A stretch of 64,000 bases of DNA from Podospora bellae-mahoneyi (taxonomy: Eukaryota > Ascomycota > Sordariomycetes > Sordariales > Podosporaceae). The stretch spans positions 3,720,001 through 3,784,000 of the forward strand of contig NC_085884.1 of NCBI RefSeq assembly GCF_035222275.1, given 5' to 3'. Each line of letters opens with the position of its first letter. Within the stretch, counting starts at the first letter, position 1. A model generated the notes under the pieces. That model saw nothing but the letters and a program-made list of their open reading frames with translations. It did not search any database and was not told where the DNA came from. Below, piece after piece: positions 46,773 through 58,589 of this stretch. Position numbers and translations under genes: made by a program.

Positions 46773-49250
46773 ATGAGTCGTTCCCTTCCTGTCGTGTCCA
46801 GCGACGGAAACCTGCCGTGGTCAGACAGCCATAGCCATAGCATGGACTCCGATGAGATTCCTCATGTTGGCTTGCCTTCCCCCTGGTTGGACTCCCTTCC
46901 GACAGCCTCCAACTCTTTGTCCACATCGTCGTCGACTTTGAGCTTCGCCCGTACGGGCCAGCTCTCGCCCCAGCTGTCACCCATCAGCACTGGCATGGCC
47001 ATGTCCTGCGGAGGCTCCTCCTGCCTTGCCTCGCCGTCCCTCTCGCCCCCCACTGCTGCTATGAATTCGCACTCGCTTTCCTCGTCGGCCTCGACGGAAT
47101 CCTCATGGACCATGAATTACTCGGGCTCGGGCTCGGGCTCGGACGAGGGCCATGAGCACGAGCAGCTTCCGCGGGGCGCCATGAGCCACCACCATGACAT
47201 ACACCATGAACACATGCCCTGGGAGCAGGACGATCCGGATGAGCTGTTGATGGCCCCAAAACTGGAGCCCTTGGATGATGATGGATTCTGTATGGATGAT
47301 TTGGGGGAAGCCCCTGCCACTCCCATTGGAGGAGTTGCCCATGCGCTGGGGCTCAACCAACCAAAGCCAAAACGACCCAGAGGACGTCCTCGGAAGCACC
47401 CCCTTACCCCTAATCTGACTGCCAACAAAGTCACCAAAGGCCGCACCAAGACTGGCTGCTTGACATGCAGGAAGCGAAAGAAGAAGTGTGACGAAGCCAA
47501 GCCGCGATGTAAGTGAGCAGCTGTTGTCTTTGGTCTACATGGTCTAATGCTCGGACAGGCATGAACTGCGAAAAGAACGCCGTCGTGTGTGAAGGCTATC
47601 CGGAGAAACAGATCTGGAAAAGCGGCAAAGAAAGGGCCGAAGAGGGTAGGCAATCCCTTTCCCCTCTGTCTATGCTGTTCGTCCTAACCATTAGCTTCAG
47701 AACGTCTCAAGTCACACAGCGTCATGTCCATTACGATGCAGCCCATCTTCCACGGGCTCGAGACGGTCGAAGACATGATCTTCTGGAAGCACTACAATGA
47801 ACACCTCAGCGCCGTGCTTACTGTCGAGGGTGAACACAAGAATGCTTTCAAGGACATGATGGTGCCCATCGCGGTCAAACACCAGGGCCTCATGCATTCC
47901 ATCTTGTCTTTGGCAAGCAAACATATTGACTTTGACACACCCTATGGAGCCACCGTCTTGCGCAACTACCCTTCCACAAGCCTGGACCTCATCCGGGAAC
48001 GATCGATTTTCCATCACGACGCCGCCAGGCAGAAGTTTTTCGAAGATGTCGAGTTTAGCAAAGGAAAGCCCTGCACCGATGACGAGGTTTTGGTGTCTGC
48101 TCGCTATGGACAGATGCTGTGCTTCCTCTTGGAAGCTCTGGCAGAGGGTAACCCCCGTGGCGAGCATCGCGTCCACCTTTCGGCATACCGCAGTCTTATC
48201 GCCAGCTCGCCTCCTGGAGATTCGGCCTTCTTGTCGTTCATCGCCGAGTTTTTCCAGTACCACATCTTCGCCGACGAATTGATCCACTCGTCCGACAAGT
48301 CAGGCTACCGTTCCATGTCGGACGCCCAAGAGCTCCCGTCGGTCCCTCATATCCACCCTCCCCGACTTCTTGGTGTTGCCGATGGACTGCTCGAACATAT
48401 TGTCCCCATCACCACCATCAGAAACTCGATCCGGCGTAACATGGCCGCCCACGAGCCCGTGATTGTCGACTACATTAGTCTCTATCGCGCAGCGGAGATC
48501 GATGCTGCGATTCGAGAATGGGCTCCCCATCTGCCCCCTGGTGATCATCGCGGAAATGTCAGCCTCCTTTACAAGCACATGATGCAGATTTATCTCATCC
48601 GTACCATTTGGCCCCCGGTCGCCACATCACCCACGCCGACGGCCGCCTCCGTTTCCTCGTTTTCCCACATCCGCAGCTCGCCATCCGTCGGCCGACCGAC
48701 CTCCTCGGTAGTCAATACCCCGCCGCAGTCTGCCTCTACCAGCTGTGCCTCGTCCCCGAAACTTGGAGCCTCCCACCCGATGAGCGAGCCAAACGTCTAC
48801 AAACAAAACAGTACCGGAATGGGTTCCTCCTCCAACGTATCCCCGATTCGCAAGAACAGCGGCGGAGGTATTGCCGCAGCGCTGGCCGCCGAGAACCGAC
48901 CCGACTCCCCCCCTCCCATCCGTCAACCTGTTTCCCACGACGATCGTATCACCCGCGCCGTCGAAGAATCCCTCGACATACTCGACACCTTCAAGCCGAG
49001 CGATCCCTCCCAGACCCTGTTGTTGCTGCCGTGTTTCGTCATCGGCACCGTTTGCTTCAAGCCCCGCCAACAAGAGCGCATCAGGGCCGCCATCAAGTCT
49101 GTCAGGGGCTACACCGGACTAAGAAACGCCGATCGGGTTGTGGAGGTGCTCGAGGAGGTGTGGCGACTGATGGAGATGGGTGAGTGGGTGCGTGTGTGGG
49201 ACTGGGGTCGTGTTGCAAAGGATATGGGGTTGGATTTTATCCCTGCTTGA
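46773..49250 (+). CDS. Zn(II)2Cys6 transcription factor with AT-hook
   Basis: A fungal-specific nuclear regulator. Three exons (46773-47508, 47559-47645, 47701-49250) give 790 residues. The N-terminal 190 residues are Ser/Pro-rich, with an acidic patch (QDDPDELL...EPLDDDGF). An AT-hook core (KRPRGRPRKHP) lies at about 200-210. The binuclear zinc cluster follows at about 230-260 as C-x2-C-x6-C-x6-C-x2-C-x6-C (CLTCRKRKKKC ... CMNCEKNAVVC), split by intron 1 inside a Cys codon. The C-terminal part (SVMSITMQPIFHGLETVEDM, HQGLMHSILSLASKHI) is of the Fungal_trans_2 regulatory type, interrupted by a Ser/Pro-rich insert around 610-700. The target and closest named relative cannot be settled from sequence; members of this class control development or drug response. 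The 7.9 kb upstream space fits a developmentally regulated gene. Confidence 0.9.
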
Positions 49251-49294
49251 TATTTCTTTCTGTCTTGGCATTTTGGTTCTGCAGCATGTCCTTG

Positions 49295-49296
<2 letters not shown>

Positions 49297-49338
<42 letters not shown>
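49297..49338 (+). repeat. (CT)21 microsatellite in the 3' untranslated region of the transcription factor
   Basis: An uninterrupted CT repeat of 42 bases starting 47 bases after the stop codon. Confidence 0.95.
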
Positions 49339-49342
<4 letters not shown>

Positions 49343-49872
49343 GAAATATCTCTGGCGACTTTGAACCATGTTTTCTTGTTTTTGTTTGTGGAAACGCCAG
49401 AGACAATATATACACCTCCCCTCCTACCCCATATAAAGCAGTCTCTTGTTTGTTTGTTTATTACATCATGTATTTTTCCCCCTTGTATTCCTCATACTTT
49501 CCGTTTCAGTGAACGGAACAGACAAGTTTATTGTTTTTTGTGTTGCTGTTTTTATCTGTCTGTTATTGCGGAAAAGGAAAACATACAAACAAGTCGTTGG
49601 CTTTTGACAAGAAAGAAAGGAGACGGACACACAAAAAAAGAATTACGTTGTATTGGTAGGAGTTTTGGGGATGGGGGCTGGGTTAGGTCTGGGGATATAA
49701 GGGGGTGGGGGGCATAGGTAACGGTACGGAGCAGAAGGGTTTTCGGGTTCTAAGTCAGGGTTTTTGGTTGGGGGTGGGTTGTAGTAAGTAGGAAGGTTTT
49801 CTTTACGGGGTTGCTGCATAGTACGGTCGTTATTTTTGGATTTGTTGTTTTTTTCACCACTTTCCTCTTTGG

Positions 49873-49874
<2 letters not shown>

Positions 49875-49924
<50 letters not shown>
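49875..49924 (+). repeat. (AC)25 microsatellite
   Basis: An uninterrupted AC repeat of 50 bases in the space between converging genes. Confidence 0.95.
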
Positions 49925-49927
<3 letters not shown>

Positions 49928-50370
49928 AGAGGTGTTGGAGTTGGAATATTTCTTTTCTGGGAGAGTTTTGGTGCATGTATATCTTGGGGAAGGGTTTTCT
50001 TGGTGGGGGATGGGAGATTATAAAGGAACATTTAAGGGCATGTAAGCGGATAAATGGGGGGTTTGGTTAAATAGGTAGTTAATGGTTTGGCATATTTTTC
50101 GAGGGTAGGAGATGGAATTTACACACACAGTCACGTTCGTTACATTTTGTTGATTTTTTGTCATTGACTGATGGTGATATTGACTGGTTAAGAACTCCAA
50201 ACATGCTTCTTGGCTAGGCTAGTGTGATGCAAGATATCTTACAGGGATCCTAATAAGGGACATATATCTTACACATTACTCTTTCCTCTTTCTTGACCAC
50301 CAAATGTGATGTTCCGGTTGATGCTTATGTACACTGACCCCCAGCCCCTTCTCAAGATTACACCCCCTAT

Positions 50371-52450
50371 CTAGTCATCACTCTTCCCATCATCATCATC
50401 CTCCTCCTCAACAACAGTAACATCCCTCTTCTTCCCCTCCTGCTTCAACGACACCTCCACCCCCCCATAACTCTTCTTAATCTCATACTTGCCCCCCCAA
50501 ACCAGATCCTTCGCCACAATCTCCCTCGTGCGCCCCAAGCTCTCAATAGCAGCAATCCGATCAATAGTAGCCTGCAAGTGCTCCCTAAACCCGGGCTGCG
50601 CCACAATCTCCCTGAACGCAATATGCATCGGCACACTGCTCGCCCTCACCTCGGCCTTGCTCGTAATGCTAAACAGATTCAACCTATCCAACGCCCTGAC
50701 AAAATCCGCCCTCGTCATGATCTCCTGCGCGATATGGAGAGGGTAGCTAGGCAGGATATGGCCCTTTGCGGGATCATACGTCTCCTCCATCTCCTCCTCC
50801 TTATCCACAAGCGCCGTGGCGAGAACCACCGCAGCAGCCGCCCACTTCTGCTGGTCCATCACGTCGTCATCCATCTCCTCGCCCAAAATCCAGCATTGGT
50901 TCAAAAACCAGGTTTTTTCCACTCGCTTGATCTCCTCGCAGGTAGCGAGCATGTCTTGTGATTTCGCCACCCTGTTGAGGAAGTTGAGGCGCCCGCCGAC
51001 ACGGTCGTAAATCTCCTCTAGGATTTCGCTCGACGGGACCTCAGAAAAGTATCTCCTGCGGTAGTTTTTCAGCGCGGCAATAGCCTGGTGCTTGGGCAGG
51101 TCAAGGACCGTCAGCACGGCCATCCTGGTGGAAAGCTGCTTCAGTCTCTCATAAACCCAGTAGTCGTCGCTGTTGAAGACCATAGTAACAAGATTAGACG
51201 CAGCCCACTGCTCCGCCCGCTGCTGAAGCAGTTCAATCAGGTCCTTCCCGTCATCATCGTCCCGGATGAGGTGCATTTGGTTAATGATAATCACCAACGG
51301 CCTGCCCACCCTCGCCCGTCTTTTGAGCGCGACTTTTTCAACCTTGTTGAGGGCGCGTTCAATGTCGAGGAGGGCGGTGGTGTCACGGGGCCCGCGCTCG
51401 GAGAAGTAACTCCCCATGTAATCTTCGTGGAATTCATAGTCTAGCGCCTTGCCGAGGCGGATGCGAAAGATTTCGAGGTCGGCGTGGGCTTCAAACATGG
51501 CCACGCCGTCGCCGTCGATCTTGCGCATCGCTTCGAGGAGCATGGAGGATTTGCCGGTGCCTTTTTCTCCGATGAAGAGGTGGTAGTGGCCTACCTCCTT
51601 GCCGGCGACGATTTCGTCCACGATGGACTGCTCGGGGCGCTCGATCCAGTGGGTTGCCGCGGCGGTTTTGGAGAGGGGGAGGTCTTTGCCTATGGCGGCT
51701 AGGTCAAGGACGGGATCGCCGGGTTCGAAGGCGTTGGACATTTTTTGGAGGACAAAGTACTTGTAGGATTTGTGGTAGGTGTAGGCTGCGAGGGCGAAGC
51801 CGGTGCCGAGGACGAGGATGGAGGCTAGGGAGGTGGCGGCGGACTCGAGCATCTTGTACCATATGGAGGGTTCGTGGCGGTGATCGTCATCTGGGGGGGC
51901 ATTTTGTTAGTATCGGGCATCTACTCCGTGATGATGTTTTGGCGGGATAGCATTGAGGGTGTTGTAAGCGAGAGCCTCATAGGGGAAATGTTAGATTTAA
52001 GGATGAATCCCTGCACCAGTCCCGACCCCTAGATGTTGCGTTATTCTGATCATCCCAAGCTCTCGGGTCCCTGATAGATATGCCCATGATTGGGTCAATT
52101 GTCGGCGCGTTCCTGAAGCTCTCGAGATATCTCACGCGAGCTCAGGTACTACATCATTCCAGTCGCGAGATGCCCCAAGTGCGCGCAAACCACCAAAATA
52201 AAAGAGCTGAAAATAACGTACCATTGCATTTGTCTTTATCCTTGGAATAATGTCTCCTTTCCTGTCGTGGTCCAGGTTGTGGCGTCCAATGTATCCTTCT
52301 CAACGTCGTGGGTGGTGGTGGTGGTGGTGCGCTCCTCTCATTTGGTATCCTTGGCCCACGAGCCCAAAGCCCCCTTTGTGCTGCCACCGCTGCTGCCCCA
52401 CCCGAATATCCACGGGATGCCAACCGGCTCCCTGCCCGTATTAGACCCAT
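50371..52450 (-). CDS. Mitochondrial membrane-anchored AAA-type (Orc1-like) ATPase
   Basis: Two exons on the - strand (52450-52222, 51890-50371) give 582 residues. The first 70 residues are Arg/Ala/Ser-rich with almost no acids (MGLIRAGSRLASRGYSGG), a mitochondrial presequence. A hydrophobic segment at about 97-114 (SLASILVLGTGFALAAY) would anchor it in the inner membrane. The P-loop GEKGTGKS is at 184-191. The strand where Walker B is expected reads PLVIIINQMHLI, with Asn-Gln in place of Asp-Glu. An STRMAVLTVLDLP segment and a GGRLNFLNRVAKSQDM helix follow as in AAA/Orc1-like folds. The C-terminus is acidic (EEEDDDDGKSDD). Similar fungal proteins are annotated as mitochondrial Orc1-like AAA ATPases of unknown role. 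The junction creates an Asp codon and keeps the frame; the donor is GTACGT. Confidence 0.82.
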
Positions 52451-54540
52451 ATGTGGTGATTATCGGCGTTTCCCTTTTGGCGAAGAGAGTTTTAAAAGAA
52501 ATAAATGGCGAATAGAAGTCCGGAAAGACAAGAAGTGAAAACGGTGGGAAGATGTATCAACACCCAAGCAACGACCCAAAGGAAAAAAGTGGTGGCTCCC
52601 TCACGGCCCGCGGCAGTTGGGCTTTTGCTAGCTGCAAGAAACAATGATAGCGCCTGAGCTAGACTGGGATGTCGCTACCGGCGGTGCGGGAGTGATCGAT
52701 GTGAGGATTCGGAAAATGTGGCTGTACAAACAGGAAAATATGGGGGTTGAAGTGAGTGAGTGACTTTGACGATGTCTGATGATATCAGGTAACACCAAAA
52801 AGAAAAGTTCGGGAAATGGAGTCCAACGAGTGGATAGCGGGATCGCCAAGAACAAACAGAAAAAAGCAGAAAAAAAAAACAAAGCCAATTGTCAAAATCT
52901 CCAACAAGGGATCTCGAGAGTTTGTGAAGGTGTGTTGTTTGTCTCTCTCAAAAAGAGGGAGAGGGAAAAGAAAGGGGAGCATTGAGCACGGGACAAGGGA
53001 CGGAGACACGATAATCGGAAAGCTATCTAGGGTTACAGCGGTGACATCAATTTCTGGGCAGGCAAAAGGGTGGTCAATTCGCGTTGGCTGTCCCTTCTGC
53101 CGGCAGGCCCAGAGGGAGGGCAGACGGCGAAACACAGCGCCCCGAAACTTGACGTTGTTCCCACAAATAGCGTAGCGGTCGCTGAATTGGCGGGCCCGAT
53201 AACCCACAAGCTCACCAAGCTCACCAACAAGCTCAGCTGAGGGATTTCGATGGACAGGGACCGACTGCACAGAAGAAGCTTGGCAATGCGGGGGGTCCAT
53301 TTTTTGGTGCTTGTGTTCTGGAGGCCGCACATCGGGGCCAGACCACGTGGGCTTGGAATGGGTGTTGAGCATGTGCCACTGCCTGCCGGCTGGTTGTCAG
53401 CTGCCAAGGCTGCCCCTGAGCCCCTGAATTCAACGACATCTCAACATGACGGCGATGAGCACTTCGATGAAGGGGCGTGATGTTGTTGGAGAAAGCATAC
53501 GTGGTGTTTATTTGGTTACTGGCGGCTCTCAAAATGCCAGTGGCAGCAAAACCGGAACTGCAAGAGGCATAGAAGGGAAGCTTTCTCTGAACAAAATCTA
53601 CTTGCTCTCCCCCACCAAGAAAAGCTCGATGACATCCCCCGCAGCAACACCTCCCGCAAATACTTGGAGTAACATAATGCCGTTGTCGCCTCTCAGAATG
53701 TACTTGCTGACCCCGAGGCGGAACCACCTGGCTTACACCAGATCAGTGACAACCTCCACGCAGCATGCTCGAAACACTGGGAGACCAGAGGCTCAAGCAC
53801 CTCCCATGCTATGCGCAACCTTTGGGATGTGCTACTACTATGTCTCTGTCAAATTCTTCGGAAATACTATGTTTTTCCTTTGTATTTGCCATATCTGAGA
53901 GACGTGTAGAACGGAGGATGCCGTTCTTTCCAATATTGACGATTCCAAGCCATGAAATACCGTGGAAAAAGCCCTACAATCGCAACCCTCAAGGTAAACA
54001 ATGGAAAGAGCGATCTGAATAGCCTCCTGGACCGTGCGCCCGACCATCGAGGTGCGCGGCTTTCCAGGTCTCTTGACAGGAAATCTCACGACTTTTGTTC
54101 TTAGTCTTCCTCAACTCCACCGATCAAATCGGCTGCTCTCGCCGCTGCTCTCCGACCCCGGGCGCCCGCGAACGAACTGGCATCTCGCCAGCAAACGAAA
54201 GGAGTATGGTATGTGACATTTCCAATATCTCATCCTTTTACCCATCGCCACCATTGTTCAGATTGCTTGTGTGGTGTGGTCACTGCTGGCTCACGAGTGC
54301 GGGTTCGATGGCGGCCATCCCACTTTCAAAATCGATCACCCAGTGATGTCTCTTTTTTGGACATTTTTGTGCGTTTTTGGAAAGAGTTGCTGCGGACGTT
54401 TTGCTCCGGGGATGGGTGGCCTGGCCTGATATTTCAGACACTGGGGTTTGGCAGTTGCTGGGCCTTGTGCTTGGGAGGGAGATTAACTCGTGAAAGAGCT
54501 CACTTGGGCAAGTGCTTAAGTTGTTGAGTTTCCCAAGCAA
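52451..54540. other. Gene-free interval between divergent genes
   Basis: No coding segment was recognised on either strand. The interval begins with the promoter of the mitochondrial ATPase gene. A-rich runs occur near 52795 and 52863. Nothing else stands out until the G-depleted tract that starts at about 54540. Confidence 0.45.
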
Positions 54541-55242
54541 CTTTGGCTTACTCCCATACCCCCTTTTGCTTGTTTACTCACAACACATCACCCGAGTTAC
54601 CTTACCTTCTTATCCATTTACAAGCACTTCTTTTCACATCAACCTTATTCATCTGCCTTCATCCTACTTCAGCATACCCCCAATCTACCTCAGTCTTTTC
54701 TTTCTTTTATCCCAACTCTCGAGAGACTCTACACCATCCTCTTCCATTATTATGATCATCTTCACCAACTCTATTCCAACAATGGCCATTCCTTATCCCA
54801 CGTTTCTACACCCTTCACCTCATTCTTCTACACGATCCTGCCCAACTTCTCACACGCCCAATACTGGCTGTTCAACACTAACATGTCAACTTCATAGTAC
54901 CAGAACACATTTCGTCCAGATTCACACCTCAACCCGCACCTCAAACTCATCACCTTCTCACCAACTTCGAACATCTTTGGCAGACACTCACCTCACTTTC
55001 CTCCTTCCAAAACCTCCTCATCCTGCCTGATCACAGCCACAAAGACTACACTCCTACTTCGAAATCACACAACTGGTTTCCCCATTTCAAAGCCCCAAAC
55101 TCACTTCCCATCAAGCTTGTTCATAATCAACAAAACCCCTCAGCATTTACAACACCATCCTTTGCTATTTTCTCAAACCTCACTTTCACCCCAACCCCTA
55201 AACCTGGTGATGGTTCCTCAAAGCTAACAAGTCACAGTCACA
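54541..55242 (+). other. G-depleted leader of the 487-residue protein gene
   Basis: About 700 bases of C, T and A with very few G (19 G in the 300 bases 54601-54900) run up to the start codon at 55243. A GCTAAC word and a CAG at 55235-55237 just before the ATG look like a branch site and acceptor of a leader intron. The long frame through the tract (54512-55030) has no protein-like content. Confidence 0.6.
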
Positions 55243-56764
55243 ATGGAAACAGGAAACTGGAGCGAGGAAGGCGCAGCGGGCGGTAGCTCCTCCGCCTTCA
55301 GCTGGCTGGACGAGCTGGCCGAAGAGGCCTTGCTTAACGAGGAGGCAGAAGAAGACATGGGGGTCCACGGTGACGATTTGGTCAGCGAAAGCTGGCCTTT
55401 CCCTGCCGTGGAAGCTGCGAGGCAACTCCCGCGTCTGCCCTCCATGGCGTTCGCGGGCCAACGGAGCCGGCGGCGGCAGCCTTGCTTCCAGCCAACACTC
55501 TCTGTGGTCCGGGACCTGTCACCGGCCCCACCCCCGCCGACTCCAAGCTGCGCTCCGCCCCCGCCTCCAACGACGTCTGTCGTCGGCCAGGCAGAGGAAA
55601 GCTTGCACCGGTTGGGCCCGGTTGACAAGGGCAAAGGTAAGGCAGTGGACGAGGAGCAGCCGGCTGGGGGACCCACCTTCCAGCAGACGGTGGCCGCAGC
55701 ACCCACATCTTCTCCCTCCCAGGCACCGCCAATTCCACGGCTGCCCTCACCATTGCCTTGCTTTGTGCGCCGTATGTTGGAGACTTCTGCCCCCCCTCGC
55801 TTGGCCGACCGCCCGCTGCATCCCGATCTCCTCAGAGAGAGGGTGCCGGTCGCGACTGCCTCACCGCGTGAGTTTACATCCTATCTCTCAGTTCTCTGGG
55901 GCTTTATCACTTACTTTCTGCGTAGAAACTTCGGCCACGACTCTGCCTGTGCCACAAACCAGGCCACCCATCCCACAGCTCCCGCCATTCATCCACTCTC
56001 CTTCGCCAACCAAGAGAGCCTCAACCACACCAATGGCGCCGACAGAGAGGCCAGTCACACCTCTGCAAGTTGCTCAGCCAGAGCTCAAGAGTCGCTGGAG
56101 CCCCTCGCCTCCTCCCTCACCGACCAAGGTTCAAAAGCTCATGAAGGCAATGAGCTTCGCAAGTTTGAGATCCCAAAAGTCGAAAACCAGTCTTCGCGAG
56201 CAGTCGAGTTCCTCCTCTGTTCCTCCGGTTCCTGATCTCCCTCCGACGACTCCTGACACTACAAAACGCAAATCCGATCAATCAAGTGCAAGCACAAAGA
56301 AGAGCTTTGGTTCTTTCGGCAAAAGCTCTTTGGGCAGAGGTAGCTCGTCCTCCCAAAAGTCCAATTGGGTGGCAGCAGCATTCGGCCGTGATTCCTCCTC
56401 CATCACGCGTCCAAGAACTGCTTCTGGAAGGACCGAGAGAAGCTCGACAACAGAGAGAAGCTCCGGCAGCAGTTTGATGAGCTCGGCGTTGAGCAGACAA
56501 GCAAGCACGATCACCCCAGAGAGACCACAGGCTGGACTGTCGTCTTTGCCTCTTCTTCCAGCAGCTTCTACTTTCCACCCCGAACCCCCCTCCGCTACTC
56601 ACATAGTTCCGTCAATGCCACCTGTGCCTCAGTCTCCCCCCCACCCTTCAGATCTGCACAGAAAGATCTCCATGCCGAGCATGTTCCTGCGGAAAAAGAA
56701 GTCGAGCTTGAACAAGAAAGAGGACCCTCAAGAGAATACAGGTGAAGACGAGGAGGGCAAATGA
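55243..56764 (+). CDS. Hypothetical Ser/Pro-rich, probably disordered protein
   Basis: I do not recognise this protein. Two exons (55243-55867, 55926-56764), with a GTGAGT donor and GTAG acceptor, give 487 residues. The first 60 residues are acidic (WLDELAEEALLNEEAEED), then Pro-rich (PAPPPPTPS, PPPPPTT). After the intron come many Ser-Pro and Ser-Lys words, including SPSPPPSPTKVQKLMKAMSF and, near the end, HRKISMPSMFLRKKKSS, both likely phosphorylation or short-motif sites. The C-terminus is charged (KKEDPQENTGEDEEGK). No folded domain, signal peptide or membrane segment is visible. The assembled frame is supported by the splice sites and by open reading on both sides, but not by homology. 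The G-depleted leader upstream suggests unusual translational control. Confidence 0.65.
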
Positions 56765-58589
56765 GGGAGACACCAATTCTTCAAGATATCACTGGCTAAT
56801 TTGAACAACCCAACAATTACCACAGGGTCACGACCAACGACCGTATGCCACACAGGGCAATTTACGATTCAACACCGCCGACCGCCGTCTTCAACAACAC
56901 GCGAGTCTTCATACAACAAGTCCAATATGTCGTTGACTTCATCTCCTTTCACCTTGAACATTTCCTATTCTTGATTCTCCTTCTATTTCACTACTTTCGC
57001 GTTTTTCTTTTCTTTTTCTCAATTTCGGTCTGCATTTCGAATCCGGCGTTTGGCACACAGGACATTCGCCCAGGGATAGAAGACTTCTACCCCTTTATAC
57101 TTGTACCAAAAGTTCCCGGTACGAGGGATCAAAGCAGCATCCATGATACCCCCATCGTTCAGCTTACGGCATAAATAAGTCTCAACGAACATGGTTTGGA
57201 GAGATGATATACCTTGAGACACCCATCCACATTTCATTACGGTCAAACGGAGCATCACCACGGAAGTATCACCATGGAGGCATACAGTACTCAGAAAACA
57301 TGGTTCATCACCAGATACCCGGTATTTCAGGCGTTAGCACTGGTAGGCGGCATCACCAGCGAGGAAATACAGTACTTACAGGACTATGGTTGCATTGACA
57401 CGGCGTCAGGGCGAGGTGGATCATAAAAAGGGGCATGAACAAGGGCGTGCAGGATTGGGAGGAAAAGTCATTTTGCTTTGCATTTATATGTTTGGGGTAT
57501 AATAAGGGGTTACGATCATTGCTGGCATGGGTTTTGTGTATTTTGGCATTCGCAAGGGAAGGGTGACGGTGTATGAGAACGGTTACGGATGAATTCAGAT
57601 ATTTTGGGGCTTTGAGACATGCACTTTTGTGCATGTGAGATGTGTGAGATATGTTGCTGTCTACGAGCTGTGCTCTGTGTGTGAGCCTAGTTCTGTGTAG
57701 GGTATGTCTCCTGTTCACAGAGATGTTATTCAATGCAACGAAGGATGTGGTAATCTCGGCTTTTAATCTCATGTAGGTGAACGTCTCGTCATCTCGACCT
57801 TGTATCTGACCTTCTCGTCCTTATTAATGTTTAGTCTTTTCACCATCGCAGTCAAAGCTTTAGGTAGGTAGCTAAAAGATGATATGTGCATCCTTGGAAT
57901 CGATAGCTCAGACAGGTGACAGTCAAAGTTGGGACCGTGGACACCAACAGCTGAAACAGCTGAGATGGCAGCTTTGGATCAAGTAGACTGGGGGATTAGA
58001 AAGCTCAAACATTGCTGAATCCTGCTTGGATGGATGGGCGTTGAAGGTCCATGTGACTCGAGTCGACCATAAGGTACGTCAGACAAGACTCTGCGCAACA
58101 CCAGGAGAGGAGAAATCGAAGAGATATGCTGCATAACCCCAACCCGTTGTTTTTCCACTTGGATTTGGACCCTTCGCACCTGCTGACTTTTGATGCACGA
58201 TTCAAAAGTTTAACATCACGCGTCCGTTTGCTCAATTGTCGAGGAAGTACGAGGTGGTGGTCGGAGTCTGAGCTCAAAAGCCTAGAAACCAACAGCTAAC
58301 CCCAACCCTAGGTATACCTGGTCAACGCGTCGGTGGTTGCTGACCCACTAACGCGTGCAATCGTTTGCCAAAAAAAAAAATTTAGGCTCCCAAGAAGACC
58401 TACCCGGCACCCCACGTGGACCAACTGCGCCCTCAACCTTCGCAAAAACCCCTGCGGACTATCCCAATTCTTCCATGCAGAAAAAACGACTCCACAAACC
58501 ATGCAAGATTTGCGCCGGCGCTCTCCAGCGAACTGAAACTTTGGGTCTGCATTGATTCTGCTCTCTCCAACTCGGCGGCCGCCCGCCGA
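56765..58589 (+). other. Gene-free interval before the Reb1-like gene
   Basis: These 1.8 kb contain the 3' region of the preceding gene and the promoter of the next. No coding match was found. The last 270 bases are C-rich with an A10 run at 58371. Confidence 0.45.

Larger units (their letters stand above)
49251..50370. other. Convergent 3' space with CT and AC microsatellites
   Basis: The interval between two converging genes holds 3' untranslated sequence. A CT microsatellite (49297-49338) lies 47 bases after the transcription factor stop, and an AC microsatellite (49875-49924) lies in the middle. No gene is supported. Confidence 0.55.

Noticed and set aside
49836-50045. Frames through the AC microsatellite encoding Thr-His repeats
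   Set aside because: Products of translating a dinucleotide repeat in 3' intergenic sequence.
54512-55030. 172-codon + strand open frame in the G-depleted tract
   Set aside because: The frame is open only because G-poor sequence has few stop codons; the peptide is Ser/Thr/Pro/His-rich with no protein character.
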